Below are positions 6,254 to 14,425 of a stretch of 15,758 nucleotides of DNA, piece after piece. The DNA is from an uncultured Eubacteriales bacterium (GTDB taxonomy: Bacteria > Bacillota > Clostridia > Lachnospirales > Lachnospiraceae). The notes beneath the pieces are model-generated. The model worked only from the letters and a program-made list of their open reading frames with translations. It had not been told where the DNA came from and made no database searches. Position numbers and translations under genes: made by a program. The stretch covers positions 1-15,758 of the forward strand of contig UQZF01000045.1 in the NCBI GenBank assembly GCA_900545455.1. Reading direction: 5' to 3'. The stretch's first letter is position 1. The number at the start of each line of letters is the position of its first letter.

Positions 6254-7727
6254 TATACCCCATAAGGTACTCGTCCACTTCCTTTGCCGCATCGCGTCCC
6301 TCGCGGATTGCCCACACGACAAGTGACTGACCTCTGTGCATATCGCCAGCCGTGAACACCTTGTCGACGCTCGTTGCGTGCTTTCCCGGTGCGGTGTCGA
6401 CGTTGGTTCTCGCGTTGAGTGCCACTCCGAAGGCGTCGGAGATGTACTTCTGTGAGCCGAGGAAGCCCGCTGCGATGAGCACAAGGTCTGCCTCAAGCTC
6501 GAACTCGCTTCCCGCAACCTCCGCCATGATCATGCGCCCCGTCTTTTCATCCTTCTTAGGCTCTAACTTAACACACTTTAGCTTGGTGAGCTTTCCGTTC
6601 TTGTCCTTTATGAACTCCTTAACCGTTGTCTGGTAGAGTCTCGGATCCTTTCCGAATACCGCAATAGCCTCCTCCTGACCGTAGTCCGTCTTGCAGACTC
6701 TCGGCCACTGCGGCCACGGATTGTTCTCTGCACGCTTGTCAGGGAGCTTTGGCATCATCTCAAGCTGCACAACTGATGCACATCCGAGACGGATTGAGGT
6801 TCCGACACAGTCGTTTCCCGTGTCTCCTCCTCCGATTACCACAACCTTCTTTCCCTTCGCGTCAATATACTTCTTGTCCGCAAAGTTTGAGTCGAGAAGG
6901 CTCTTTGTCACCGATGTAAGATAATCGACCGCAAAATATATACCCTGTGCATCCCTTCCCGGAGCATTTATGTCTCTTGGATTTGCTGCTCCGCAGCAGA
7001 GTACAACCGCGTCGTAATCCTTTAAAATCTTTGATGCCTTTACATTTTCGCCGACATTTGCATTGGTCACGAACTCAATTCCGTCAGCCTCCATGATTGC
7101 AATTCTGCGGTCGATGATGTGCTTTTCAAGCTTCATGTTCGGAATGCCGTAGCGCAGGAGTCCTCCCACCCTGTCGGCACGCTCATACACCGTAACCTTG
7201 TGCCCACGCTTGTTTAAAAGGTCTGCTGTCGCAAGTCCTGAAGGACCCGAACCGATGACCGCAACCTTCTTTCCCGTTCTGACCTGCGGAGGATTAGGAG
7301 CCACATAGCCTTGCTCAAAGGCATTTTCTATAATAGTCTTTTCATTTTCCTTTGTGGTTACAGGTGAGCCATTGAGTCCGCATGTACACGCAGCCTCACA
7401 GAGTGCGGGACACACCCTCGAAGTAAACTCAGGGAAGTTGCTCGTCTTTGCGAGTCTGTTGTAGGCTCTGTGAAGATTTCCGCTGTAGAGAAGGTCATTC
7501 CACTCAGGTATAAGGTTGTTGAGAGGACAGCCTGACACCATCCCCTTCAACATCTTACCGGACTGACAGAAAGGAACGCCGCAGTCCATACAGCGCGCCG
7601 CCTGCTGTCTCTGCTCCTCTATAGTGAGCGGAGTGTGAAACTCATTGAAATTCTTTATTCTGTTCTTTGGCTTGACAGCCTCACTGTCAACTCTCTCATA
7701 ATCTAAAAATCCTGTCGGTTTTCCCAT
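6240..7727 (-). CDS. gltD: Glutamate synthase, small (beta) subunit
   Basis: A 495-residue FAD- and NADPH-binding subunit that passes electrons from NADPH via two 4Fe-4S clusters to GltB. Cys residues of the N-terminal ferredoxin-like domain are C46, C49, C54 and C67 (CMDCGVPFC) and C106, C110, C114 and C116. The FAD loop VIGSGPSGLA is at 157-166 and the NADPH loop VIGGGDTGND at 297-306; the C-terminal FAD segment AGDMHRGQSLVVWAIREG lies near 460-480. Length is typical. The ATG at 7727 follows AAGGAGGG, which starts inside the gltB stop, with a 12 bp gap between the genes: a tight gltB-gltD operon. Its 3' end overlaps the convergent GNAT gene by 14 bp, so any terminator lies inside that gene. 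Confidence 0.96.
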   Translation of the reverse strand: MGKPTGFLDYERVDSEAVKPKNRIKNFNEFHTPLTIEEQRQQAARCMDCGVPFCQSGKMLKGMVSGCPLNNLIPEWNDLLYSGNLHRAYNRLAKTSNFPEFTSRVCPALCEAACTCGLNGSPVTTKENEKTIIENAFEQGYVAPNPPQVRTGKKVAVIGSGPSGLATADLLNKRGHKVTVYERADRVGGLLRYGIPNMKLEKHIIDRRIAIMEADGIEFVTNANVGENVKASKILKDYDAVVLCCGAANPRDINAPGRDAQGIYFAVDYLTSVTKSLLDSNFADKKYIDAKGKKVVVIGGGDTGNDCVGTSIRLGCASVVQLEMMPKLPDKRAENNPWPQWPRVCKTDYGQEEAIAVFGKDPRLYQTTVKEFIKDKNGKLTKLKCVKLEPKKDEKTGRMIMAEVAGSEFELEADLVLIAAGFLGSQKYISDAFGVALNARTNVDTAPGKHATSVDKVFTAGDMHRGQSLVVWAIREGRDAAKEVDEYLMGYTNLQ

Positions 7728-7739
7728 GGGTTTCCCTCC

Positions 7740-10700
7740 TTACTTTGCTGCCTTGTTGGCATAGAATGCTTCAATCTGCGCCTGCTCGCTCGAAAGTCCC
7801 TTTTCTTCCATCTGAACAATCTTCTGCATCATTCTCTTGTAGTCGTGAGGTACAATCTTCTTGAACTTAGGAAGATAATCTCCGAAGTTGTCAAGAATCT
7901 CCTTGCCCTTGACTGAGTTCGTGTATGCGACGTGCTGCTGTATCATTTCCTTGAGCTCTAATACATCGTACTTGTCCGTTACCTCCTCGGTCGATACAAG
8001 CTCCTTGTTCATCTTCTTGTAGAGGCTGCTGTCCTCATCAAGCACATAAGCAATACCGCCGCTCAGACCTGCCGCAAAGTTCTTTCCCGTCTTTCCAAGT
8101 ACAACGACACGTCCTCCGGTCATGTACTCACAACCATGGTCGCCGACACCCTCGACAACCGCCTTTGCTCCGGAATTACGAACACAGAAACGCTCACCGG
8201 CAACGCCGTTGATATATGCCTCACCGCTTGTGGCACCGTAGAGTGCAACATTTCCGATGATAATGTTCTCATCCTGCTTGAACTCAGAACCCGTAGGAGG
8301 ATATACCACAAGCTTGCCTCCCGAAAGTCCCTTGCCGAAGTAATCGTTGCTGTCTCCCTCAAGGCACATTGTAAGTCCCTTTGGAATGAACGCTCCGAAG
8401 CTCTGTCCGCCCGCGCCGTGACACATGATTGTGAATGTGTCCTCGTCAAGTGAATCGTCATACAGCTTTGTAATTTCCGAGCCGAACATCGTACCGAAGG
8501 AACGGTCTGTATTTGTTACATCTATGTCTATGCTTCTCTTCTGCTTCTTCTCAAGAGCCGGACCGAGTTTCTTTAAGAGCACTCTCTCATCAAGCGTCTT
8601 GTCAAGCTTGAAATCATATACATTCTTGTGAAGATAGTCTATCTTTTCCTTGCCTGCATAAGGATTGTCGAGGATTACGGAGAGGTCAATCTTTCCCTTC
8701 TTAACTCCGCTTCCGTCCTTTGCCTGACGAAGCATATCGGTTCTTCCGACCATCTCGTCAATCGTTCTGAAACCAAGCTTTGCCATATATTCACGAAGTT
8801 CTTCGGCAACAAATCTCATGAAGTTCATTACATACTCAGGCTTGCCTGTGAACCTCTTTCTGAGTTCAGGATTCTGTGTTGCAACACCCACAGGACATGT
8901 ATCGAGGTTACATACCCTCATCATCACACATCCGAGAGTTACAAGCGGTGCTGTTGCAAAGCCGAACTCCTCAGCTCCTAAAAGACATGCTATCGCGACA
9001 TCACGTCCCGTCATGAGCTTTCCGTCCGTCTCGACAACAACCTTATTTCTGAGACCGTTCATTATAAGTGTCTGATGAGCCTCTGCAAGTCCAAGTTCCC
9101 ATGGAAGTCCCGCATTGTGGATTGAGCTTCTAGGTGCCGCACCCGTACCGCCGTCGTAGCCGGATACCAAAATAACCTGTGCCCCCGCCTTTGCAACACC
9201 TGCGGCAACGGTTCCGACACCGGCTTCAGATACAAGCTTTACGGATATTCTTGCCTTCTTGTTGGCATTTTTAAGGTCATATATAAGCTGAGCCAAGTCC
9301 TCAATCGAATATATGTCGTGATGAGGTGGAGGTGAGATAAGTCCCACACCCGGGGTTGAGTGTCTTGTCTTGGCAATCCAAGGATAGACCTTTCCTCCCG
9401 GAAGATGTCCGCCCTCGCCCGGCTTAGCTCCCTGTGCCATCTTAATCTGAATCTCATCGGCGCTTACAAGGTATCTCGATGTGACGCCGAAACGTCCCGA
9501 TGCAACCTGCTTGATTGCAGAGCAGCGATTGAGTCCGTCAGGTCCTACCGTGAGTCTCTCGATGTCCTCACCGCCCTCACCTGAGTTTGACCTGCCGTGA
9601 AGTGTGTTCATGGCAATCGCCATCGCCTCATGCGCCTCCTGTGAGATTGAGCCGTAGGACATTGCGCCCGTCTTAAAACGTCTCACAATCGAGTCTACAC
9701 TCTCGACCTCCTCGATAGGGATTCCCTTTTCAGGATAGTTAAAGTCCATAAGCCCTCTGAGGTTGATCGGCTCAAGCTCCTCGTTGATGAGCTTTGAATA
9801 CTCCTTAAATGTCGCGTAGTCCCCGTTCCTTGTGGCAAGCTGGAGAAGATGTATCGTCTGCGGATTGTAGAGGTGCTCCTCCTTGCCGCTTCTGAACTTG
9901 TGGCTTCCTGCGCTGTCAAAGGTTGTGTCAGTCTGAAGTCCTAACGGATCGTATGCGCGGTCATGGTTTGCATTTATGTCATTTTCAATATCTTTGAGTG
10001 TAATTCCGCCCACACGGCTTACCGTGTTTGTGAAATATTTATCCATAACGCTCTTGTCAATTCCGATTGCCTCGAAAATCTTTGAACCTTGATATGACTG
10101 TATTGTTGAAATACCCATCTTAGAGGCAATCTTTACGATACCACTTAATACTGCCTTGTTGTAATCATCAACCGCAGCGTAGTAATCCTTGTCAAGCATT
10201 CCGAGGTCTATGAGCTCCTTTATGCTGTCGAGTGCGAGGTATGGGTTGACTGCACTCGCACCGAAACCTAAGAGCGTCGCAAAATGATGAACCTCTCTTG
10301 GCTCACCCGACTCGAGAATAACTGAAACTTTTGTTCTCTTCTTCGTTCTTACGAGGTAATCCTGCATTGCGGACACCGCAAGAAGTGAAGGGATAGCAAC
10401 ATGGTTCTCGTCAACACCCCTGTCGGAGAGAATGAAGATGTTCACGCCCTCGCGGTAATGTCTGTCAGCCTCCACGAAGAGACGGTCGATAGCCTTTTCC
10501 ATGGATGTATTCTTATAATATATAATAGGAAGAACCGCTACCTTAAAGCCCTCCTGATTCATGTTCTTAATCTTTAAGAGATCAGTGTTGGTAAGGATTG
10601 GGTTATTTACTCTCAATACCTGACAGTTCCTGGCTGTCTCCTCGAGAATGTTTCCGTCAGCGCCGAGATACATTGTTGTCGATGTGACAATCTTCTCCCT

Positions 10701-12284
10701 GAGTGCGTCGATAGGCGGATTGGTAACCTGCGCAAAAAGCTGTTTAAAGTAGTTAAAAAGCGGAACCGTCTTGGTTGAGAGTGCCGCAAGCGGTGTGTCC
10801 GCTCCCATCGCGGCTATCGGCTCCGTTCCGCCGAGTGCCATAGGAAGAATCGAAGTTCTGAAATCTTCATAAGTATAACCGAATGCCTTCTGAAGCTTCG
10901 CACGCTCCTCCTTAGAGTACTCCTCAACCCTCTGGTTAGGAATCTTTAAATCCTTAAGCATAACAAGGTTGCTGTCGAGCCACTCGCCATAAGGGCGCTT
11001 GGAAGCATATTTCTCCTTGATTTCCTCATCATCGATTACCTCACCCTTGACCGTATCGACAAGAAGCATCTTGCCCGGTCTTAATCTCTCCTTAACCTTT
11101 ATGTTTGATGTAGGAATATCGAGTACGCCGACCTCGGATGAGAGGATGAGCTGGTCGTCATTGGTTATGTAGTAACGTGAAGGACGAAGTCCGTTTCTGT
11201 CGAGAACCGCTCCCATAATGTCTCCGTCGGAGAAAAGAATGGATGCCGGTCCGTCCCATGGCTCCATCATGGTCGCATGATACTCATAGAAATCTCTCTT
11301 CTTCTGGCTCATGCTCTGATTGTTCATCCACGGCTCGGGAATGAGAATCATGACTGCGAGCGGAAGCTCAAGACCGCTCATCATGAGAAATTCAAGTGTG
11401 TTGTCGAGCATCGCCGAATCGGAGCCCTCCTGATTTACGATAGGAGTAACCTTACTCATCTCACCCTCAAAGTACTTCGTCTCCATGGACTCCTCGCGTG
11501 CGTGCATCTTATCTGCATTTCCACGGATGGTGTTAATCTCACCGTTATGTACTATGATTCTGTTCGGATGAGCCCTCTGCCAGCTCGGGTTTGTGTTGGT
11601 GCTGAAACGTGAATGCACCGTGGCAATCGCCGTCTCATAGTCGGGACTGTTGAGGTCATCAAAGAAAGTTCTGAGCTGTCCGACAAGGAACATTCCTTTA
11701 TATACAATCGTCCTGCTTGACAATGATGCGACGTAGGTGTTGTCGTTGCTCTGCTCGAAAACTCTTCTGACAACATAGAGCCTTCTGTCAAAATCAAGTC
11801 CCTTCACCATTCTTGCAGGCTTCTTAATAAAGCCCTGCCAGATGCTCGGCATGCACGCAATCGCCTTAGAGCCGAGAACCGAAGGGTTCGTCGGAACCTC
11901 TCTCCAGCCTAAGAATTCAAGACCTTCCTTCTGAGTGATGATCTCGAACATTTTCTTCGCCTGGTTGCGCTTGAATTCGTCCTGCGGGAAAAAGAACATT
12001 CCCACACCGTACTCTCTCTCCCCGCCGATATTAATTCCCAGCGACTTAGCCACTTTAGAAAAGAATTTATGAGATATCTGGAGCAGGATACCCACACCAT
12101 CACCGGTCTTACCTTCCGCATCCTTGCCCGCACGATGTTCAAGATTCTCGACTATCTTTAGCGCATTCTCAACAACCTGGTGTGTCTTTACACCCTTTAT
12201 GTTGACAATGGCACCGATACCGCAGTTATCATGTTCAAAGTCAGGGCTGTAGATTGACGGCTTAACTTCACATACATTGCTCAT
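7740..12284 (-). CDS. gltB: Glutamate synthase, large (alpha) subunit
   Basis: A 1514-residue subunit making two glutamates from glutamine and 2-oxoglutarate, in the main ammonia-assimilation route with glutamine synthetase. After a 20-residue propeptide comes the catalytic C21 (NCGIGA), the nucleophile of the class II glutaminase domain (to about 420). The central domain is followed by the FMN-binding synthase domain with GYDGGTGAAPRSS at 1042-1054 and the 3Fe-4S ligands C1119, C1125 and C1130 (CVMMRVCNLDTC). The C-terminal GXGXG beta-helix domain (about 1260-1500) contains GGKLVVYPP and AAGLSGGIAYVLDED. All parts of a bacterial NADPH-type enzyme are present without gaps. The start at 12284 is preceded by AAAGGAGG. 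gltD follows after 12 bp. Confidence 0.97.
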   Translation of the reverse strand: MSNVCEVKPSIYSPDFEHDNCGIGAIVNIKGVKTHQVVENALKIVENLEHRAGKDAEGKTGDGVGILLQISHKFFSKVAKSLGINIGGEREYGVGMFFFPQDEFKRNQAKKMFEIITQKEGLEFLGWREVPTNPSVLGSKAIACMPSIWQGFIKKPARMVKGLDFDRRLYVVRRVFEQSNDNTYVASLSSRTIVYKGMFLVGQLRTFFDDLNSPDYETAIATVHSRFSTNTNPSWQRAHPNRIIVHNGEINTIRGNADKMHAREESMETKYFEGEMSKVTPIVNQEGSDSAMLDNTLEFLMMSGLELPLAVMILIPEPWMNNQSMSQKKRDFYEYHATMMEPWDGPASILFSDGDIMGAVLDRNGLRPSRYYITNDDQLILSSEVGVLDIPTSNIKVKERLRPGKMLLVDTVKGEVIDDEEIKEKYASKRPYGEWLDSNLVMLKDLKIPNQRVEEYSKEERAKLQKAFGYTYEDFRTSILPMALGGTEPIAAMGADTPLAALSTKTVPLFNYFKQLFAQVTNPPIDALREKIVTSTTMYLGADGNILEETARNCQVLRVNNPILTNTDLLKIKNMNQEGFKVAVLPIIYYKNTSMEKAIDRLFVEADRHYREGVNIFILSDRGVDENHVAIPSLLAVSAMQDYLVRTKKRTKVSVILESGEPREVHHFATLLGFGASAVNPYLALDSIKELIDLGMLDKDYYAAVDDYNKAVLSGIVKIASKMGISTIQSYQGSKIFEAIGIDKSVMDKYFTNTVSRVGGITLKDIENDINANHDRAYDPLGLQTDTTFDSAGSHKFRSGKEEHLYNPQTIHLLQLATRNGDYATFKEYSKLINEELEPINLRGLMDFNYPEKGIPIEEVESVDSIVRRFKTGAMSYGSISQEAHEAMAIAMNTLHGRSNSGEGGEDIERLTVGPDGLNRCSAIKQVASGRFGVTSRYLVSADEIQIKMAQGAKPGEGGHLPGGKVYPWIAKTRHSTPGVGLISPPPHHDIYSIEDLAQLIYDLKNANKKARISVKLVSEAGVGTVAAGVAKAGAQVILVSGYDGGTGAAPRSSIHNAGLPWELGLAEAHQTLIMNGLRNKVVVETDGKLMTGRDVAIACLLGAEEFGFATAPLVTLGCVMMRVCNLDTCPVGVATQNPELRKRFTGKPEYVMNFMRFVAEELREYMAKLGFRTIDEMVGRTDMLRQAKDGSGVKKGKIDLSVILDNPYAGKEKIDYLHKNVYDFKLDKTLDERVLLKKLGPALEKKQKRSIDIDVTNTDRSFGTMFGSEITKLYDDSLDEDTFTIMCHGAGGQSFGAFIPKGLTMCLEGDSNDYFGKGLSGGKLVVYPPTGSEFKQDENIIIGNVALYGATSGEAYINGVAGERFCVRNSGAKAVVEGVGDHGCEYMTGGRVVVLGKTGKNFAAGLSGGIAYVLDEDSSLYKKMNKELVSTEEVTDKYDVLELKEMIQQHVAYTNSVKGKEILDNFGDYLPKFKKIVPHDYKRMMQKIVQMEEKGLSSEQAQIEAFYANKAAK

Positions 12285-12325
12285 ACAAACGTCCTCCTTT
12301 TGTGCCTGGTAAAAAACTTGTACTT

Positions 12326-12354
12326 AATATACACTTTTTTGGTTTCGATGTAAA
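12326..12354 (-). promoter_or_regulatory. gltBD promoter
   Basis: On the minus strand TTTACA (12354-12349), a 17 bp spacer and TATATT (12331-12326) precede the gltB start by about 40 nt, giving a short leader with AAAGGAGG. No riboswitch-like structure fits in so short a leader. Confidence 0.7.
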
Positions 12355-12362
12355 CGATTTTT
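12348..12362. promoter_or_regulatory. Possible cre (CcpA) site over the gltB -35
   Basis: ATGTAAACGATTTTT fits the degenerate cre consensus WTGNAANCGNWNNCW except at one C. It overlaps the -35 hexamer, a place where binding would repress. The match is on one half only and may be chance in AT-rich DNA. Confidence 0.25.
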
Positions 12363-12707
12363 TGTGTAAATTGTCAGATTGTTTATCTATTTATCTTTTA
12401 ACATATAATTATCTGATATTTATAGTATCTTATAATAAAAAAGAATGTCTGTACGTGCAATACAAGCTCCTTTTTTGATTTATGGCAATGCAACCCACTT
12501 TTCACACAATATCTTATATAGCACTTATTTTCTATCAAAAGATATTTTTTCTTAATTGTACATTCAATTCTATGCCCTCATCCGCAAGGTTTGAAAAATG
12601 TAAAACCTCCCCTTAATAAGATAAAGTGATTTCATAATTTCAGTTTAAATTTTTTCGTGGGAAACGATTAATATAAAGAATAATGCCATAAAAAAAACAT
12701 AGTTTTT
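12363..12707. other. AT-rich intergenic DNA, no gene seen
   Basis: Between the gltB promoter and the next promoter no tRNA, riboswitch, strong dyad or convincing small frame was found. Short frames exist but lack both a ribosome site at proper spacing and protein-like composition. Confidence 0.5.
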
Positions 12708-12761
12708 TGATATAATATCAGATATAATAAATATATACGGTGTGTGTCCGCGCACCACACC
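12708..12761 (+). promoter_or_regulatory. Extended -10 promoter and leader hairpin of the DUF3810 gene
   Basis: TGATATAAT (12708-12716) is an extended -10 with a perfect TATAAT; a second TATAAT lies at 12724-12729. The leader of about 70 nt holds a stem of GGTGT-GTG with CAC-ACACC (12739-12746 with 12753-12761, one bulged C, 6 nt loop). The ribosome site GGAGG (12776-12780) is 11 nt from the ATG, longer than usual. Confidence 0.5.
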
Positions 12762-12791
12762 ACTCTCAACCCGGCGGAGGTTCGCAGCTAA

Positions 12792-13940
12792 ATGAATGAT
12801 AAAATAAATACAAGCCTGAAACAATACTTTACAAAGCGAAGAATATTTTTCTACATATATATTGCGGTGCTGATTGCAATAACGGCCGGGCTTAACATCG
12901 CGGCAAGGCGTAGCACCGCCTTTGCCGAGTGGTACTCGGCGCATATATACCGTGCACTTGTGACAACCGTTGGAAGGGTTATCGGCTTTCTTCCGTTCTC
13001 GGTCTATGAGCTTCTCATAATATGTGGTGTTGCACTTCTTCTATTTTTAATATACAGAATCGTGTACCTTATAATAAAGAAGCGCGGCAGACGGATTCTC
13101 ACGATGTTTGCGCATGTGTTTGCACTGCTTCTCACCGTGCTTACACTTTTTACCGTCAACTGTGGGGTAAACTACCACCGTATCCCCTTCTCCTCCTATT
13201 CGGGCTTGACCGTGACAAAGCAGCCGACCGATATGCTTATCTCGCTGTGCAGCTCACTCATAAACGAAGCCAACGCGCTTGTCCCATATATCGACACCGT
13301 CGAGGTTCCCGACGACGCTGACGGCACGCACTACGGCAGCATCTTTTCGCTGGCGAATACGGACACCCACATGGAAGCCGTGCTCGCCATGAACAAGCTC
13401 GGCGAGATATATCCTGTTCTGTCGGGGTATTATCCGAGCCCGAAGCCAGTTCTTTTTTCAAAGGTTATGTCCTACGAGTTCATAACCGGAGTTTACTCAT
13501 TCACGATAGAAGCGAACTATAACAACGACGTTCCCGACTATGTGAAGGCATACACCATCTGCCACGAGCTCTCGCATCTGCGCGGCTTCATGCGCGAGGA
13601 TGAGGCGGGCTTTATCGCATATCTCGCCTGCATACACTCGGACAATGTCAATTTCCGCTACAGCGGCATCCTAAACGCACTCTCCTACGTCCTCAATTCG
13701 GTTTACTCCAACTGCGGGGCAGAAACCTACACCGAGCTCTACAAGAGCATGGACATACAGCTCATGCGCGACTATTACTATAACAGCAAATATTGGGATA
13801 AATTCGAGACACCTGTCGCTGATGTGGCAGATGCCGTGAACAACGCCTATCTTGTGGCGAACGCCCAGACGGACGGCGTTAAAAGTTACGGAAGAATGGT
13901 AGACCTTCTCTTAGCCTACTACTCTTCCCAGAATAATTGA
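12792..13940 (+). CDS. DUF3810 membrane protein with HEXXH motif
   Basis: A 382-residue integral membrane protein. Three hydrophobic segments (about 18-37, 69-96, 103-123) precede a large C-terminal domain that should face outside or the membrane surface. This domain carries HELSH at 258-262 inside AYTICHELSHLRGF and, soon after, REDEAGF with E269/E271, the arrangement of zincin metalloproteases (HEXXH plus a nearby Glu). The order and motifs match DUF3810, a family without a described function, so protease activity is inferred from motif only. It is transcribed alone from the promoter at 12708. Its last 22 bp overlap the end of the Xre-type gene on the other strand. Confidence 0.85.
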   Translation: MNDKINTSLKQYFTKRRIFFYIYIAVLIAITAGLNIAARRSTAFAEWYSAHIYRALVTTVGRVIGFLPFSVYELLIICGVALLLFLIYRIVYLIIKKRGRRILTMFAHVFALLLTVLTLFTVNCGVNYHRIPFSSYSGLTVTKQPTDMLISLCSSLINEANALVPYIDTVEVPDDADGTHYGSIFSLANTDTHMEAVLAMNKLGEIYPVLSGYYPSPKPVLFSKVMSYEFITGVYSFTIEANYNNDVPDYVKAYTICHELSHLRGFMREDEAGFIAYLACIHSDNVNFRYSGILNALSYVLNSVYSNCGAETYTELYKSMDIQLMRDYYYNSKYWDKFETPVADVADAVNNAYLVANAQTDGVKSYGRMVDLLLAYYSSQNN

Positions 13941-14137
13941 TCCAAAGTCTTACCAAGTACCTTACAGATGGAAATGCAGAGCTTGATTGTGGGATTATAG
14001 TCCCCCTTCTCAATCGCATTTATCGTCTGTCTGGATACTCCTACAAGTTCCCCAAGCTCCTGCTGGGATAAATCCTTGGCAGCTCTTGCCGATTTTAACT
14101 TCAGATTTTTCGTACCTACCGGCTTAACCTCATCCAT
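13919..14137 (-). CDS. Small Xre-family HTH regulator
   Basis: A 72-residue protein consisting almost wholly of a Cro/C1-type HTH: KLKSARAAKDLSQQELGELV, then GVSRQTINAIEKGDYNPTIK with the recognition helix, ending KTLDQLFWEE. The ATG at 14137 is preferred, with AAGGGAG about 10 nt upstream; a TTG at 14158 would add seven residues but leaves no site. Proteins of this size and type often regulate an adjacent membrane-protein or stress operon. It follows the YolD-like gene by 27 bp and so probably shares its transcript. Targets unknown. Confidence 0.88.
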   Translation of the reverse strand: MDEVKPVGTKNLKLKSARAAKDLSQQELGELVGVSRQTINAIEKGDYNPTIKLCISICKVLGKTLDQLFWEE

Positions 14138-14164
14138 TCGGTAAAAGCTCCCTTCCAAAGATTC

Positions 14165-14425
14165 TCACTCATCGAACTGCGCATCATGCTCAATCTCATT
14201 GTCTATCGCAAGCCTCACTCGCTCCTGAGTCCTTTTTACAGCCTCGTCGTGTCCCGTCAGCGCGGCAAACGGTGCGAACTGTGCCGCCCTGTCAGCCGTC
14301 GTCATGTGCGGTCTGTCCTTCGAGACATGATGCGCCATGCCTATTATATCATCATATCTGCCATCATTGACAGTATTTTTGTAAAAATCCTCACTTATTT
14401 TTCCCTTAAAAACATCCCCGCTCAT
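14165..14425 (-). CDS. YolD-like small protein, partner of the Y-family polymerase
   Basis: An 86-residue acidic protein. The segment TTADRAAQFAPFAALTGHDE (residues 43-62) resembles the conserved core of YolD-like proteins, which accompany UmuC/UvrX-type polymerases in Firmicutes and have been predicted to act like UmuD. Its ATG overlaps the polymerase stop as ATGA, so translation is probably coupled; AGGGGG lies about 10 nt upstream within the polymerase gene. No LexA-like protease residues can be seen. Function is inferred from position and the core motif. Confidence 0.7.
   Translation of the reverse strand: MSGDVFKGKISEDFYKNTVNDGRYDDIIGMAHHVSKDRPHMTTADRAAQFAPFAALTGHDEAVKRTQERVRLAIDNEIEHDAQFDE

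Noticed and set aside
12285..12360. Riboswitch or T-box before gltB
   Set aside because: The predicted leader is only about 40 nt and shows no aptamer-like stems or T-box sequence.
12363..12480. About 20-codon minus-strand frame with TTG start after AAAGGAG
   Set aside because: Rare start, AT-driven Ile/Tyr/Phe composition and no homology cue; chance is more likely.
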